The notes: a model not told the origin generated them from the letters alone. A stretch of 64,000 nucleotides of DNA from Phycisphaeraceae bacterium (GCA_019636845.1 JAHBWV010000001.1:2976001-3040000), one strand, 5' to 3'; positions 25,872 to 35,656 are shown, counted from the stretch's first letter. Numbers and translations are program-made.

Positions 25872-27338
25872 TCAGGGTCTCCAGTGTGGGACACCGAGGT
25901 CCGCCGGATCGACGATACGCCAGAGCTGCCAGTTGTCTGCGGCAGCGGAGAAGTCCTGCAGGTCCTCGAAGTCGACGTAGTCGTCGCCGTTGATGTCCCC
26001 CATGAGATACGTGGGGTGTGGGTCAGATGTGAAGAGGTTCGCGCTCCAGGCCTCGAGAAATGCGGCCTTGTCTTCTCCCCCGATACCGACTTCGATGCGT
26101 CCGTCGCAATCGAAGTCGGCGACGGCGGTGATGCGTCCGAAGTCGTAGATCCGCTGGATCGCTTCGATGGAGCGTCCGTTGGGCATGGTGTAGTCGAATG
26201 CGTAGGCATCGAAATCGTTGGGGTTGCCGAAGGTCGTGGCTCCGTAGGTAAGGAAGCCCCAGAGAACCCAGCCGTTCTCATGGAACTTTCGGGCATCCGC
26301 GAAGTCCCAGAGCTTGCCCTGTGGGCTGTTCTGGGGCGCGGGGCCACAGCCCGCGGGCGTGCGCAGGTTGTTGAGCATGAGCCCGACCTCGGTGGTCAGG
26401 GGATCGAACGAGACGAAGGCGTCGTCGTATGTGTAGCGTGAGCGTGCGAAGCGGTAGGCGGCAACCCACGGACCCGCGGCGAGCGCGGTGGGATGAGGCA
26501 CTTTGAGTTTGTCGGGGCCTGTCGCGCAGTTGCCCGTGGTCGCCGGCACGGCCTCTCCGCCGAATCGGATGCGGGGAGTGCCTTCTCGCGTGAGGTAGTC
26601 CGGGCTTTGCTGCAGAGTGATGTACATCGGCCAGTACGGGCTGCTGTTGTCGAACCAGTACTCCGTGATGCCGAGATCCATCCACGGCTTGATGTTCTGG
26701 TAGAAGACGCACACGTCTCCCGACCGGGAGAAGTCGGGCAAGAACGACTCTTTCATGCCGAGCGTGCAGGGATCGGCCACTTTATAACCTGCATAGATGC
26801 TCAGACTGACAGGGTCGCCGATCGCGGCTTTGGACTTGATCCAGGTCGCAACGTGGTCGCGAAAGCCGTCGCGGCGCCAAGCGGCCATAGGCCAGTATTG
26901 TGAGGAATCGGCGAAGCCCGATGCCTCGCTCACATTTCCCGCGGGGAGTCGGAGTTGGATGCGCCGGAAGCCAAGATTGTAAAGATCGTTCATGCGGCGC
27001 AGGAGTTCGTCGAAGGCATCCGGCACGCCGTTGTTCGCGATGCCCCCCTGGATACCGTCGTCCTTTGGTATGCCGCCCGCGTACCACCACGATGACATGC
27101 CCTCGCTGTTGAGTTCGTAGCTGCCGTTGGAGAGTGTGACGACGCCAACCGGGCGGCGATCGGGAATAAACGTCCAATCTGCGGGAATCGTGAACGGCCC
27201 AACCGCGACACGCGAACAAGGGAGGGGCACGCAGAGTTGCGGAGCGCCTTGTTGGGCCTGGACTGCAGAGGTTGCAATGATCGCCGCGCTGACGACCGGG
27301 AGACAGCGCTTTCCATACAAGGAATCGACAAACGTCAT
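25872..27338 (-). CDS. Secreted protein of unknown function with dockerin-like EF-hands
   Basis: 488 residues. ATG at 27338 (a TTG one codon earlier is in frame) with an AAGGGGAAG site upstream. A signal peptide ends about residue 30 (IIATSAVQAQQ). The body (about 40-390) contains WWYAGGIP, LGFRRIQLRLPAG and ITEYWFDNSS, a pattern reminiscent of a TIM-barrel hydrolase, but I do not recognise a family. Two Ca2+-loop motifs lie at the end: DFDCDGRIEVG and DINGDDYVDFEDLQDF, resembling type I dockerin or EF-hand repeats of planctomycete secreted proteins. Convergent with the metallophosphoesterase; 57 bases separate their stops. Confidence 0.75.
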   Translation of the reverse strand: MTFVDSLYGKRCLPVVSAAIIATSAVQAQQGAPQLCVPLPCSRVAVGPFTIPADWTFIPDRRPVGVVTLSNGSYELNSEGMSSWWYAGGIPKDDGIQGGIANNGVPDAFDELLRRMNDLYNLGFRRIQLRLPAGNVSEASGFADSSQYWPMAAWRRDGFRDHVATWIKSKAAIGDPVSLSIYAGYKVADPCTLGMKESFLPDFSRSGDVCVFYQNIKPWMDLGITEYWFDNSSPYWPMYITLQQSPDYLTREGTPRIRFGGEAVPATTGNCATGPDKLKVPHPTALAAGPWVAAYRFARSRYTYDDAFVSFDPLTTEVGLMLNNLRTPAGCGPAPQNSPQGKLWDFADARKFHENGWVLWGFLTYGATTFGNPNDFDAYAFDYTMPNGRSIEAIQRIYDFGRITAVADFDCDGRIEVGIGGEDKAAFLEAWSANLFTSDPHPTYLMGDINGDDYVDFEDLQDFSAAADNWQLWRIVDPADLGVPHWRP

Positions 27339-27545
27339 CAATCTTCCCCTTCCGCGTTCCGCACTGGCCCAGCAAGCCCTGCGCAGATCGAGCAGGCATT
27401 ATGCACAATGTCGGACGTGATGCGAGGAATCCCTGAGATAATCTGCGGATTGCGTATCGCTCCCGGGCGTTGGCTGCTTCAACTGGCCGGGATGTGGCGG
27501 CGACTGGTCTGATGATCGGCCAGAGGCGTGAGATTCCGGCCACCT

Positions 27546-28766
27546 CTAGCCACCCGCGCCGAACTCGACCACCTGCATCCAGTGAAGCCCCTTGCGAGGA
27601 TTGATCACGCGATACGACGTGGCGCGGAGCCACGGCGCGAGGAACGCCTGATCGATATGCCAGAGTGGCGTGCTGAGCGGCCATGTCGCGGCGTAGCCGA
27701 TCCCGGCTTGTCTGAACGCGTCGCGGGTCTGCCAACCCGGGCCGTTTGTGAGCGTGTCGAGCGACCGGCTGCCGCGCGGGATGTTGAAGTCTCCGATGAT
27801 GAGATCAGGATCCGGAAAACCCAGTACGGCCAGTGATGTGTCCGCGCGATAGCCATTCCCTGCTGAACGCGTCTGTGAAGAGTCCGGATCCGCCGAGACC
27901 CTTCTGAAGACGGTGCCCTGCCAACTCAGGAGCTGCCTGCGCGTGCTCTCCGCGACCTTGCGTCGTGAGAGCCGGATGTCGGAGGGAAGATCCAGTATCC
28001 AGACGATGAAGGGCTTCGGTGCATCATCAACCGTGATGCCGATGTCGAGGGCGATCCACATTGCACGCCCGGGATCGATGCGCACTTCTTCCGGCTGACC
28101 CTCGGAACGAAGACGCACGCCCTTGAAGCCGAGCGAGGTGATCCCCCATGCGGCGATGGGCGGCGTCGATACGATGACGAACGGCCCTGCCTCCAGAAGT
28201 TCCGCACCCGACCCGATGCGAGCGCGGAGCTCCTCGCGATCGAGGTCGTACCCCGCGTTCGCGAGCAGCGCCAGCGTCGGCTTGTGGACTCGCACAAGAT
28301 CGACCGCGCGATCGGAGGGCCAGTTCGCCAGATTCCAGTAGACGGCGGTGAAGCGATCGACATTGCCGACCGGCGCGGCTGTGCGCGTGCGACGTGCACC
28401 GAGGTTGAGATCGTGCATCAGCAGCGTCCAGCCCATACAGGCAACGCCGAGCCAGCCGGCGGCACGGAAGAAGGCCGCGACCCTGCGCTTTCGTCGGCGC
28501 CTGTCCAACGCGTACGGCGTGAGCCGGTCGGCACCCTCGTCGAGCAGAGAGACGGCACTCGAAAGGACAAGCGTGACGAACGACGCGGGGAGCGCGAGGA
28601 CCGTCGGGATCCACGCGAGATACTGGCTCCAGAGATAGCGGTCGCTGACCGTCCGTCCGAGGCCCCATGCGGCGACGATCGAGCATGCCGCGAGGGCGAT
28701 GAGGATGCTGAGCCGGGAGATCCAGTGCTGGATGGCGCGATCGAGCTTCAGGCCTATTCTCCTCAC
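27546..28766 (-). CDS. Membrane-anchored endonuclease/exonuclease/phosphatase-family protein
   Basis: 406 residues, GTG start. Residues ~15-130 hold two or three hydrophobic helices ([19 protein letters not shown] and others). The C-terminal domain is of the EEP superfamily: VYWNLANWP near 150, the metal-site [11 protein letters not shown] near 345, and HIDQAFL near the end, matching D-x-N and S/D-H motifs. Such proteins cleave phosphodiester bonds in DNA, RNA or phospholipids. The membrane anchor puts the catalytic domain at the envelope, as in the planctomycete YafD-like proteins. Ribosome site is weak, and no partner gene is evident. Confidence 0.8.
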   Translation of the reverse strand: MRRIGLKLDRAIQHWISRLSILIALAACSIVAAWGLGRTVSDRYLWSQYLAWIPTVLALPASFVTLVLSSAVSLLDEGADRLTPYALDRRRRKRRVAAFFRAAGWLGVACMGWTLLMHDLNLGARRTRTAAPVGNVDRFTAVYWNLANWPSDRAVDLVRVHKPTLALLANAGYDLDREELRARIGSGAELLEAGPFVIVSTPPIAAWGITSLGFKGVRLRSEGQPEEVRIDPGRAMWIALDIGITVDDAPKPFIVWILDLPSDIRLSRRKVAESTRRQLLSWQGTVFRRVSADPDSSQTRSAGNGYRADTSLAVLGFPDPDLIIGDFNIPRGSRSLDTLTNGPGWQTRDAFRQAGIGYAATWPLSTPLWHIDQAFLAPWLRATSYRVINPRKGLHWMQVVEFGAGG

Positions 28767-28861
28767 CTGACGAATCGGATCGACCGAAACCCTACCGATG
28801 GACGGGGGTTTCGTCGCGAGACACGAGGCACGCCGCTCAACATCGGACCGGAGAGAGAGAC

Positions 28862-29833
28862 ATGGTCAACTGGCAGAGCACCAAGGTTATCGTCACGGGA
28901 GGGGCGGGGTTTCTCGGGCGCCATGTGCTCGGACAGCTGAAGGCCAGGGGCGTTCCGGACCAGAACATCTTTGTGCCGCGCCGGAAGGACTTTGATCTGA
29001 CCGAACAGGCCGACTGCCAGCGGCTGTACCGCGAGGCGTTCCGGGGCGCGAAGGCGGACATGGTGATCCACCTGGCGGCGGAGGTGGGCGGGATCGGGGC
29101 GAACCGAGCGAACCCGGGGCGGTACTTCTACGCGAACATGGCGATGGCGCTGCACCTGATTGAGCAGGCGCGGCTGGATGGTTTGATCGAGCGGGGCGGG
29201 AAGTTCGTGCAGACGGGAACGATCTGCGCGTACCCGAACCTGACGCCGATCCCGTTCAAAGAAGAGAACCTGTGGAACGGGTATCCGGAGGTGACCAACG
29301 CGCCCTACGGCGTCGCGAAGAAGGCGGCGTGGCAGATGCTGGACGCGTACAAGCTGCAGTATGGCATGAAGTCGACGTTCGTTCTGCCGGTGAACCTGTA
29401 TGGCCCTTATGACAACTTCGACCTGAACTCAAGCCACGTCATCCCCGCGCTGATCAGGAAGCAGGTGGAAGCGATCGACAGCAAGGCGGGGCATATCGAC
29501 TGCTGGGGGACGGGATCGGCCTCGCGCGAGTTCCTGTACGTGGACGACGCGGCGAGCGGGATCGTGACGGCGGCGGAGAAGATGGACGATCCGACGCCGA
29601 TCAACCTGGGGACAAACTTCGAGATCACGATCAAGAACCTGGTGGAGCTGATCGCGAAGCTGACGGGGTTCAAGGGGGAGTTGCGGTGGGATCCGACAAA
29701 GCCGGATGGACAGCCGCGCAGGTGCCTCGACACTGAGCGTGCGTTCAAGCTCATGGGCTGGCGTGCCCAGATGCCGTTCGAGGAGGGGCTGAAGCGCACG
29801 ATCGAGTGGTATAGGGGGAATAGGGTGGGGTGA
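28862..29833 (+). CDS. fcl: GDP-L-fucose synthase
   Basis: 323 residues, ATG behind GGAGAGAGAG. Extended SDR with the Rossmann motif [11 protein letters not shown] near 11, catalytic YxxxK in [10 protein letters not shown], and the family patterns [25 protein letters not shown] and [15 protein letters not shown]. It converts GDP-4-keto-6-deoxymannose to GDP-L-fucose in two NADPH-dependent steps (epimerisation then reduction). Only the final step is encoded; the first enzyme (gmd) was not seen. This supplies fucose for surface glycans. It is preceded by an EEP gene on the opposite strand and followed by an unrelated secreted-protein gene in the reverse direction. Confidence 0.93.
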   Translation: MVNWQSTKVIVTGGAGFLGRHVLGQLKARGVPDQNIFVPRRKDFDLTEQADCQRLYREAFRGAKADMVIHLAAEVGGIGANRANPGRYFYANMAMALHLIEQARLDGLIERGGKFVQTGTICAYPNLTPIPFKEENLWNGYPEVTNAPYGVAKKAAWQMLDAYKLQYGMKSTFVLPVNLYGPYDNFDLNSSHVIPALIRKQVEAIDSKAGHIDCWGTGSASREFLYVDDAASGIVTAAEKMDDPTPINLGTNFEITIKNLVELIAKLTGFKGELRWDPTKPDGQPRRCLDTERAFKLMGWRAQMPFEEGLKRTIEWYRGNRVG

Positions 29834-29842
29834 CGGACAGGG

Positions 29843-30850
29843 CTACGGCGTCTGCCCCCCCTCCAAGAGACCTTCGAAGACGAATGGAATCTCAAGGTTC
29901 TCAATCTCAGTAATGAGGCGAACGCGAAGCATGACCGGAGGCCCCGCGCCCGCGAGCGGCTTGAACGTGTGCTGCACGCGAATATAGTCGCCGGTCCAAT
30001 GATCTGTCTGCGGAGGGAGTTGCGTCTTGAAGTCGAGCACGCGACCATGTTCGTCGAGTGTCTCGATCGCGTAAAGAAAGGGAGGCTTATACGAGTCATT
30101 TCCGTTTGGCTTGGGCTCACCCACTCCCTCCCGAGGCCGAGTGCCCGGTTGCTTCGGCGATGGCTCTTCCGCCGTGACGATCGGACGGACCGTTGTACTG
30201 TCAATCGAGTTGTGAAGCCAGAAGCAAAGATCAGTCTTCAGATTGTGGTGCTTGTCGAGTTCCGTCTTGAACACTGCCAGATGAGCCTCTGGCGTCAGTT
30301 GTCTGTATTCGTTTGAGGTGGCGACTTCGGCGAGCGGAACATCGAAGGACTCCATCCGTTTAGCCCGAGTCGCACCCATGCGAAGCCGGATCGTCGCCAC
30401 CCGGCGGTTCGGGTCCGGATCGATCATGGCGTGCCCACCCATCGATGCCACAGATCCGTTGGGGGCCTTTCGGTAGAGGCCGGTTTCAAACTGCAGACGC
30501 GTGCCCGGAGTATCGATCGTCATCTTCGATCGCGCCACTGACCCCTCGATCAGCATCGATCTGCCGCTTTGATCAAGCACATCGTCGATCTCGATCGCGT
30601 CGTCGTACGTGAAGACAGACTCCCGTTCAGTCTCCAACTCGCCGACCACATGAAGTCTGCCCTCAAGCGACTGCTTCGTGAAATCGATGTTCCGCGAGAT
30701 TCCCAGCCGTTGGATGCGGCCGGTCATCGGCCCGGATCGTTGCTCCGGCGGCTTTGCAAAAGGCCACTCATTAGATGCGGCGTGGCCCGAGCACGTAGCG
30801 TAACCAGAGGCAACGAAGAGAGTCAGCACAGCAAGTTGTTTCAGCATCAT
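29843..30850 (-). CDS. Secreted protein of unknown function (A/T-richer gene)
   Basis: 335 residues from the ATG at 30850 (MM, the second Met may be the first made). A signal peptide is clear: MMLKQLAVLTLFVASGYATC. The rest has no recognised domain; it is beta-rich, with repeats of GRLHVVGELETER and MRLRVRLITEIENLEI patterns suggestive of a YbbR-like or adhesin-type beta sandwich. The gene is visibly richer in A and T than its neighbours, especially at the 5' end. A promoter with a perfect TTGACA (17-base spacer, TTGAAT) lies just upstream. The stop is ten bases from the fcl stop on the other strand. Confidence 0.65.
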   Translation of the reverse strand: MMLKQLAVLTLFVASGYATCSGHAASNEWPFAKPPEQRSGPMTGRIQRLGISRNIDFTKQSLEGRLHVVGELETERESVFTYDDAIEIDDVLDQSGRSMLIEGSVARSKMTIDTPGTRLQFETGLYRKAPNGSVASMGGHAMIDPDPNRRVATIRLRMGATRAKRMESFDVPLAEVATSNEYRQLTPEAHLAVFKTELDKHHNLKTDLCFWLHNSIDSTTVRPIVTAEEPSPKQPGTRPREGVGEPKPNGNDSYKPPFLYAIETLDEHGRVLDFKTQLPPQTDHWTGDYIRVQHTFKPLAGAGPPVMLRVRLITEIENLEIPFVFEGLLEGGQTP

Positions 30851-30853
30851 GTT

Positions 30854-30882
30854 ATTCAAGCGAAAAGCGACCCGACTGTCAA
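30854..30882 (-). promoter_or_regulatory. Promoter TTGACA-N17-TTGAAT
   Basis: On the minus strand, -35 TTGACA (30877-30882) and -10 TTGAAT (30854-30859) are 17 bases apart; transcription would start near the ATGs at 30850/30847, i.e. little or no leader. Confidence 0.6.
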
Positions 30883-30894
30883 TCGAGACTTGTC

Positions 30895-31815
30895 TCACCC
30901 CCCCGTCGGCAGATCGGGCGGGTCCTTGTCGCTCACGCGGCCGCTGAAGTACCGGTTGTTCGGGATGAGCGAGCCCTCGGTCTGATCGACGAACCGGCCG
31001 TCGCCGTGCGCGGCATATCCAAGCTCTGTCGGATCGATCGTTCGCGCGTGTGTGTCGAGGAAGACGACGTTGGTTCGGCGCATGTGGCGCGGATCGACGG
31101 CGGAACGATGCGTCGACGTCTTGTCGCTCCTGTCGGTCAGGCGGGGAGGATCGAGGTTGAAGCCCTCATTCCCGACTGCGCACTCTTCTCGGCCGTCGTT
31201 GTCGTACGCGAAACGCTCAACGGCGGCGTATCCCGCGGCGGTGCCGAGGCAGTCCGCCGCCATCACGGTTTGTGAGAAGTCCTGGATCAACGAACGCGGC
31301 ACCGGGAAGTTGTGGTAGCGATCGGCTGTGACGCGTGAGTTGCCGAGGAACTGAAAGTTGTACCCGTACGACCCGTTCCGCTCATCACGCCACTCCGGAG
31401 TGACGGGGCAGACATAGACGGGGTTGTCGAAGTCCTGACGCCCATCCTCGGGAGAGGGATCGGTGAAGGCGTACACACCGACGTAGCCACCGATGCGTGC
31501 GATCCAGGTCGGCCGGAACTTCTGACCGTTCCCGATGTCGTAGACGTTCTCTGGGTTGCCCGCGCCGCCAGGGAGGTTCGGCGCGCGGCCCGGGACCATG
31601 ACATCCCGGCTGTCGTCGGCGTACATGCTCCAGCCGAGGGAGAGCTGGCGGAGATTCGAAAGACAGAGCAGGGAGCGAGAGGTCTGGCGCGCACTCCCGA
31701 GTGAGGGGATCAGGATCCCGATCAGGATCGCGAGGATCGCGATGACAACCAGCAGCTCGATGAGTGTGAAGGCGCCGCGCCTCGTTGCTGGACGTGATGT
31801 GGCGCGGCTTGCCAT
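30895..31815 (-). CDS. Type II secretion-like pseudopilin, H-X9-D type
   Basis: 306 residues. N-terminus RRGAFTLIELLVVIAILAILIG is a prepilin leader with the invariant Glu at mature position 5. Near residue 250 the motif HMRRTNVVFLDTHA is a version of the H-X9-DG motif with Thr instead of Gly. Same planctomycete pseudopilin family as the two genes near 10 kb. The stop lies 44 bases upstream of the start of the unknown secreted gene that follows in the same direction. An assignment to a particular secretion or pilus machine is not possible. Confidence 0.9.
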   Translation of the reverse strand: MASRATSRPATRRGAFTLIELLVVIAILAILIGILIPSLGSARQTSRSLLCLSNLRQLSLGWSMYADDSRDVMVPGRAPNLPGGAGNPENVYDIGNGQKFRPTWIARIGGYVGVYAFTDPSPEDGRQDFDNPVYVCPVTPEWRDERNGSYGYNFQFLGNSRVTADRYHNFPVPRSLIQDFSQTVMAADCLGTAAGYAAVERFAYDNDGREECAVGNEGFNLDPPRLTDRSDKTSTHRSAVDPRHMRRTNVVFLDTHARTIDPTELGYAAHGDGRFVDQTEGSLIPNNRYFSGRVSDKDPPDLPTGG

Positions 31816-32032
31816 CGCGGCTGGAGACTCCGATCATGGACGCACACAAGACGGCACCGGGCACCTGGATGCCGGATCGAACGAGCGGACATAGATTCGG
31901 CGATTCAGGGGGTTGAGTTCCGCGTAATGCCGAATGGAACCCGTTCGATCGGGCCGATATCGATGGTTGTGAGACCGAGCGCGGGATCGGAAGACGCGTG
32001 AGAAGATCCGAACCCGGGATTTGACGGGGCCG

Positions 32033-32038
32033 TAGGGT
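32033..32038 (+). promoter_or_regulatory. -10 box (TAGGGT), leaderless start of zinc-ribbon protein 4
   Basis: TAGGGT is followed by five bases (GCTGC) and the GTG at 32044. No ribosome-binding site. Confidence 0.45.
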
Positions 32039-32043
32039 GCTGC

Positions 32044-32613
32044 GTGGGCAGATCGACCAAAGACACACCGGACGTGGCGGAACCAGTTGCCGCGTCTCGT
32101 GCCAATGAAGAGATGGAGAGCGCGGCCAGGGGACGATCCAACGGCACCGCCGACTCTGAACGGGCGCGGATGCTCCGTGAGTTTCTCGCATTGAACGATG
32201 CCGCGTGCCCGGTGTGCGGGTACAACGTTCGAGGGCTGGTGCATCAGTCGTGTCCGGAGTGCAACGCGCCGCTGTCTCTCGGCGTGACGTCTGAGAACCT
32301 GAGCATCGGCCCCTGGGTGCTGGCGATCGTCTCGTTCGCGATGGCGGCGGGATTCGACGGCGTGGTGTCCACGGTTCTGACCATTCTGATTATCGCGAAT
32401 CCGCCGCCGATCTGGATTCCTTACGCGGTGGTGGGCATGTTCATGACGCTCGCGATCGCAAGTCTTGCGTGCGTGGTCCGTGTGGTGCGGAAGCGCAAAC
32501 GGTGGGCGTTCCAGACGCGGCGGATCCAGTGGCGCTGGGCGCTGTTGTGCCTCGGCGGGGTGTTCACGCTGCACGCCTGCATCGGGATTGCGTTCGCGCT
32601 GCTTGCAAACTGA
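32044..32613 (+). CDS. Zinc-ribbon membrane protein, copy 4 (short)
   Basis: 189 residues, GTG start. About 45 hydrophilic residues precede the ribbon CPVCGYNVRGLVHQSCPEC near residues 55-73, then three to four membrane helices. It is the shortest of the four family members in the window and has a different N-terminal extension. The family function is not known. It lies between the divergent pseudopilin and the convergent thioredoxin-like pair. Confidence 0.8.
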   Translation: MGRSTKDTPDVAEPVAASRANEEMESAARGRSNGTADSERARMLREFLALNDAACPVCGYNVRGLVHQSCPECNAPLSLGVTSENLSIGPWVLAIVSFAMAAGFDGVVSTVLTILIIANPPPIWIPYAVVGMFMTLAIASLACVVRVVRKRKRWAFQTRRIQWRWALLCLGGVFTLHACIGIAFALLAN

Positions 32614-32640
32614 CGCCCAGTGATCGGCTGTCGAGTCGCG

Positions 32641-34056
32641 TCAAGGGCTGGGGAGCGCGGGAGCCGGCGGCTCGAGCAGGTGCAAGAGGCCCGCATCGTC
32701 GGCGCCGAGAGCGATCGCCTCTTTGGTCCATGCGATGTGGCGTGTATCGGCGAGGCCCGTGGCCCAGGCCATGGCCGCGAGGGCGAGGCGGGCGGAGCCG
32801 TCGGTGTCGGGGTCCACGATCACTTCGGCCGTGCGCATCGCCTGGGTATCGCTGCGCTTTCGCAGGTGCTCAATATGCAGGCGGCAGACCTCGAGGACCA
32901 GCAACTGGCGTCGGAGTTCGACCAGATGCGACCATTCTTCGTCCGTGGCCAGACTCTGCTTGGGTCTGCCGATCGGCTTGCGGAGCGAGGCGATGCGGCG
33001 TTCCTGTTCGGTGGTATCACTCGACCGGCCGAGCACGGGGCTGCTCGCGATGATGAGCTCCAGCCCGGCGCGCTGGTGATAGGGAATCAATGAGCCCTCG
33101 TCCTCATCAAGGATGGCATACGCGAGTTCCATGACCGATTGCTCGATCTCACCAACGACTTCATCCATGATGTAGCGATCGAGCTGCTCGGGGAGATCGG
33201 CCCAGGCATCTCGAGCGACGTGGTCGTCACGGATGGCGACGAAGCGGGCACGGGAACCGGTTCGCTTGAAGGCGAGATCGGCCATCTCCGCGGCGACGAT
33301 GGTGCGGCGGAGGGTCTTGAGCCATGGGCGGTTGTCGTCCATGTGCTCCCAGAGCCAGGTGTAGGTGCCGGTGGCCTCGTGGAGTTCGCCGCGTGAAACC
33401 TGAGCACGGGCTTCGACGAGCATGGAGAGAACACTCTGGCCCTCTGCTGGCCCATTGCAGATCGAGGCGTTCGCGTCCTCGATACGCGAGAACCAGACGC
33501 GGGGCGGTGCGGGCGGGGGCGGATTGAGACGTTCGTGGTGGGCGAACCAGGCGGGGATCTTCGCCGCGAGCTGCTCAAGGGCCATGTTGGCCTGGAAGAG
33601 AACCTCCGGACCCTTGATCTGCTTTCGTTCCGGTTCCGGCTCCCAAGGCCGCAACCCGGGACGCTCCCAGAACCACGGGACGATGCCCTCGTTCTTGCCA
33701 TCGCGGAGTATCACAACGACGAGCCGAGCGCGCGGATACCAGCCCTTTTCTTGGAGGGGCACTTCGAAGGCCTCGAAGAGTTCGGGCTGTTCCTGGAGCG
33801 ATACGCGGCTCAGTACGGCGTGCCATTGGATCCACTGCCCGAGCGTGCGGTTGCTCCAGAGGCGTCTGGCTGCCCCTTGCTGCCTTGGGTCTCCGCTGTC
33901 AAGGAAGACGAGGTGGAGGCGATAGTTCTCTCGCGCGTGCTCGGCGGCCTCTTCGAAGGTGCCTTGGAAGAAGGGATCTGGGATGCTCGGCTGCGCGTGC
34001 GCGCCCCACGCAATGATCAGCGCGACCATGAAGTTGACAATCGGACGTGCATTCAT
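32641..34056 (-). CDS. Secreted cysteine-less thioredoxin-like protein, tandem copy 2
   Basis: 471 residues. Signal peptide MNARPIVNFMVALIIAWGAHA. Residues ~30-130 match the N-terminal strand/helix pattern of the thioredoxin-like fold (FQGTFEEAAEHARENYRLHLVFLD ... LVVVILRDGKNEG) but have no CxxC in the expected place. The remaining ~300 residues are helical, with TYTWLWEHM and LRRTIVAAEMADL, and the last 50 are nearly identical to those of the upstream gene: RLALAAMAWATGLADTRH, then KEAIALGADDAGL. Both proteins lack catalytic cysteines, so they probably act as binding or chaperone-like modules. It lies 19 bases after the paralogue and is probably co-transcribed. Confidence 0.75.
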   Translation of the reverse strand: MNARPIVNFMVALIIAWGAHAQPSIPDPFFQGTFEEAAEHARENYRLHLVFLDSGDPRQQGAARRLWSNRTLGQWIQWHAVLSRVSLQEQPELFEAFEVPLQEKGWYPRARLVVVILRDGKNEGIVPWFWERPGLRPWEPEPERKQIKGPEVLFQANMALEQLAAKIPAWFAHHERLNPPPPAPPRVWFSRIEDANASICNGPAEGQSVLSMLVEARAQVSRGELHEATGTYTWLWEHMDDNRPWLKTLRRTIVAAEMADLAFKRTGSRARFVAIRDDHVARDAWADLPEQLDRYIMDEVVGEIEQSVMELAYAILDEDEGSLIPYHQRAGLELIIASSPVLGRSSDTTEQERRIASLRKPIGRPKQSLATDEEWSHLVELRRQLLVLEVCRLHIEHLRKRSDTQAMRTAEVIVDPDTDGSARLALAAMAWATGLADTRHIAWTKEAIALGADDAGLLHLLEPPAPALPSP

Positions 34057-34075
34057 CGGCGTTACCTGTGAGCGA

Positions 34076-35656
34076 TCAGTCGCTTGTGGCTGAGGGCCGG
34101 GCTGAGGTGGCGGGACTCATCGCGTCGTGCAGGCCGCGGTCATCGGCGCCGAGAGCGACCGCTTCTTTGACCCAGGCGACGTGGCGTTCGTCGGCGAGGC
34201 CCGCGGCCCATGCCATCGAAGCAAGCGCGAGGCGGGCGGTGCCGTCGGTGTCGGACTTGATGAGGTCGGCCGCGATGCGCATCGCCTGCGTGTCGCTGCG
34301 ATTGCGAAGGGATGCGATGTGGATCCGGCAGGCCTCGGAGAGGAGGACAGCGCGGCGGAGAGCGACGAGCTCTGCCCATTCTTCTTCGGTGGCGCGAGGC
34401 GCGCGCCGCTGGCGTTCGAGTGCTCGAATGGCATCAAGGCGTTTGATGTCGTCTGAGCTCACCGTCCAGACTTCGGACCACGGCGAGCGCTGCGAGAGAA
34501 GTCGGAGGCCTGCCTGCTCGGTGGTGGTCGCGACCGAGCCCTCATCCGGGTCGTTGAGCGAGTAGTCAAGCTCTGTGACCAGATCGAAGACATTGTCGTT
34601 GATCTCACCGAGAATGATCCAGTCCCAGCGCTCGATGAAGTCCGCCCATGCGTAACGCTCACCGGTGTGTGTGTGCATGCGCTCAAACCGAGAGCGAGAA
34701 CCGGCCCGCGCCATCCCAAGATCTCGCATCTCCGAGGCCACGATGGTGCGGCGCAGCGGTGCGAGCCAATGCGCGGATCGTGTGCCCGACTCCCAGAGCC
34801 ATGTATAGATACCCGTCGCCAGACGCTGGTTGCCCGTTCGCGCCTCTTCCCTGGCCTGAACCAGTGACGACCACAGCCCAGGATCGCTGTCAGCGGGTGG
34901 CCACGCGTCGCCGTCCGGGTCCGACATCTTTGAGAAAAGAACCTGATCCGGCGCGGCAGGCGGCGGGTTCAGTCGATCGTGGTGTCCGACCCACACGGGC
35001 TCTTTGGCGCGAAGCCGATCCAGGTAGAGGTCTAACTGCAGCAACAGTTCCATCGGCTTGATGTACGCGCCGTCTGACAGCGGCTCGATAGGCGGCGAGA
35101 GTCCTTGGATGCCGCGAATCCAGTGGTACCGGCCACGGAGTGGGTCACGTATGTCCTGATCGTACTTGTCCGGCACGGTCGAGCGTCTGTCCCGCGGCGT
35201 GAGGACGATGTTCATCAGCAGGTAAGGACGCGGGAAGACCTCTTCGTACTTCCCATCGCGGAAGACGATGAAGTACGGGTCCCGGCGCATGTCGAATTGT
35301 CCGCTGACGTTCTTCGCCGGACCGGCCGGGGTGCCGATGCGCGACTCGAGCGCGTCGAAGAGCCCCGGGTCTTCCTCATATCGCACCTGCGTGAGCACCG
35401 CGTGCCATTGGATCCACTGATGGAGAGACCGATTCATCAGCGTGTGGCTCTCGACTTTGTCGAATGCGTCCTCGCCGGCGCGGTCGGGACCGCGCATGAA
35501 GACCACGAGCAGACGCCGCTTCTCACGCGCCTCAGCCGCGGCATCCTCGAACGTTCCGGCGTGCCACGGAATCGTCGTCGGGATCTGAGCGAGCGTGGCG
35601 CACGTGATCTGCGTGATCGCCAAGAAAGAGAGCCAAGCCCGTGCGATCGTGCACAT
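34076..35656 (-). CDS. Secreted cysteine-less thioredoxin-like protein, tandem copy 1
   Basis: 526 residues from the ATG at 35656, which has a strong GGAGG site; a longer in-frame start exists but lacks one. Signal peptide MCTIARAWLSFLAITQITC then ALAQIP. The thioredoxin-like region reads HAGTFEDAAAEAREKRRLL and DPYFIVFRDGKYEEVF; there is no CxxC. It shares WIQWHAVL, TYTWLWE and LRRTIVASEMRDL with the neighbouring gene, plus a C-terminus matching at most positions. This copy carries an extra ~55 residues in the middle (PRDRRSTVPDKYDQDIRDP). Role unknown; expected in the periplasm or at the outer surface. Confidence 0.75.
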   Translation of the reverse strand: MCTIARAWLSFLAITQITCATLAQIPTTIPWHAGTFEDAAAEAREKRRLLVVFMRGPDRAGEDAFDKVESHTLMNRSLHQWIQWHAVLTQVRYEEDPGLFDALESRIGTPAGPAKNVSGQFDMRRDPYFIVFRDGKYEEVFPRPYLLMNIVLTPRDRRSTVPDKYDQDIRDPLRGRYHWIRGIQGLSPPIEPLSDGAYIKPMELLLQLDLYLDRLRAKEPVWVGHHDRLNPPPAAPDQVLFSKMSDPDGDAWPPADSDPGLWSSLVQAREEARTGNQRLATGIYTWLWESGTRSAHWLAPLRRTIVASEMRDLGMARAGSRSRFERMHTHTGERYAWADFIERWDWIILGEINDNVFDLVTELDYSLNDPDEGSVATTTEQAGLRLLSQRSPWSEVWTVSSDDIKRLDAIRALERQRRAPRATEEEWAELVALRRAVLLSEACRIHIASLRNRSDTQAMRIAADLIKSDTDGTARLALASMAWAAGLADERHVAWVKEAVALGADDRGLHDAMSPATSARPSATSD

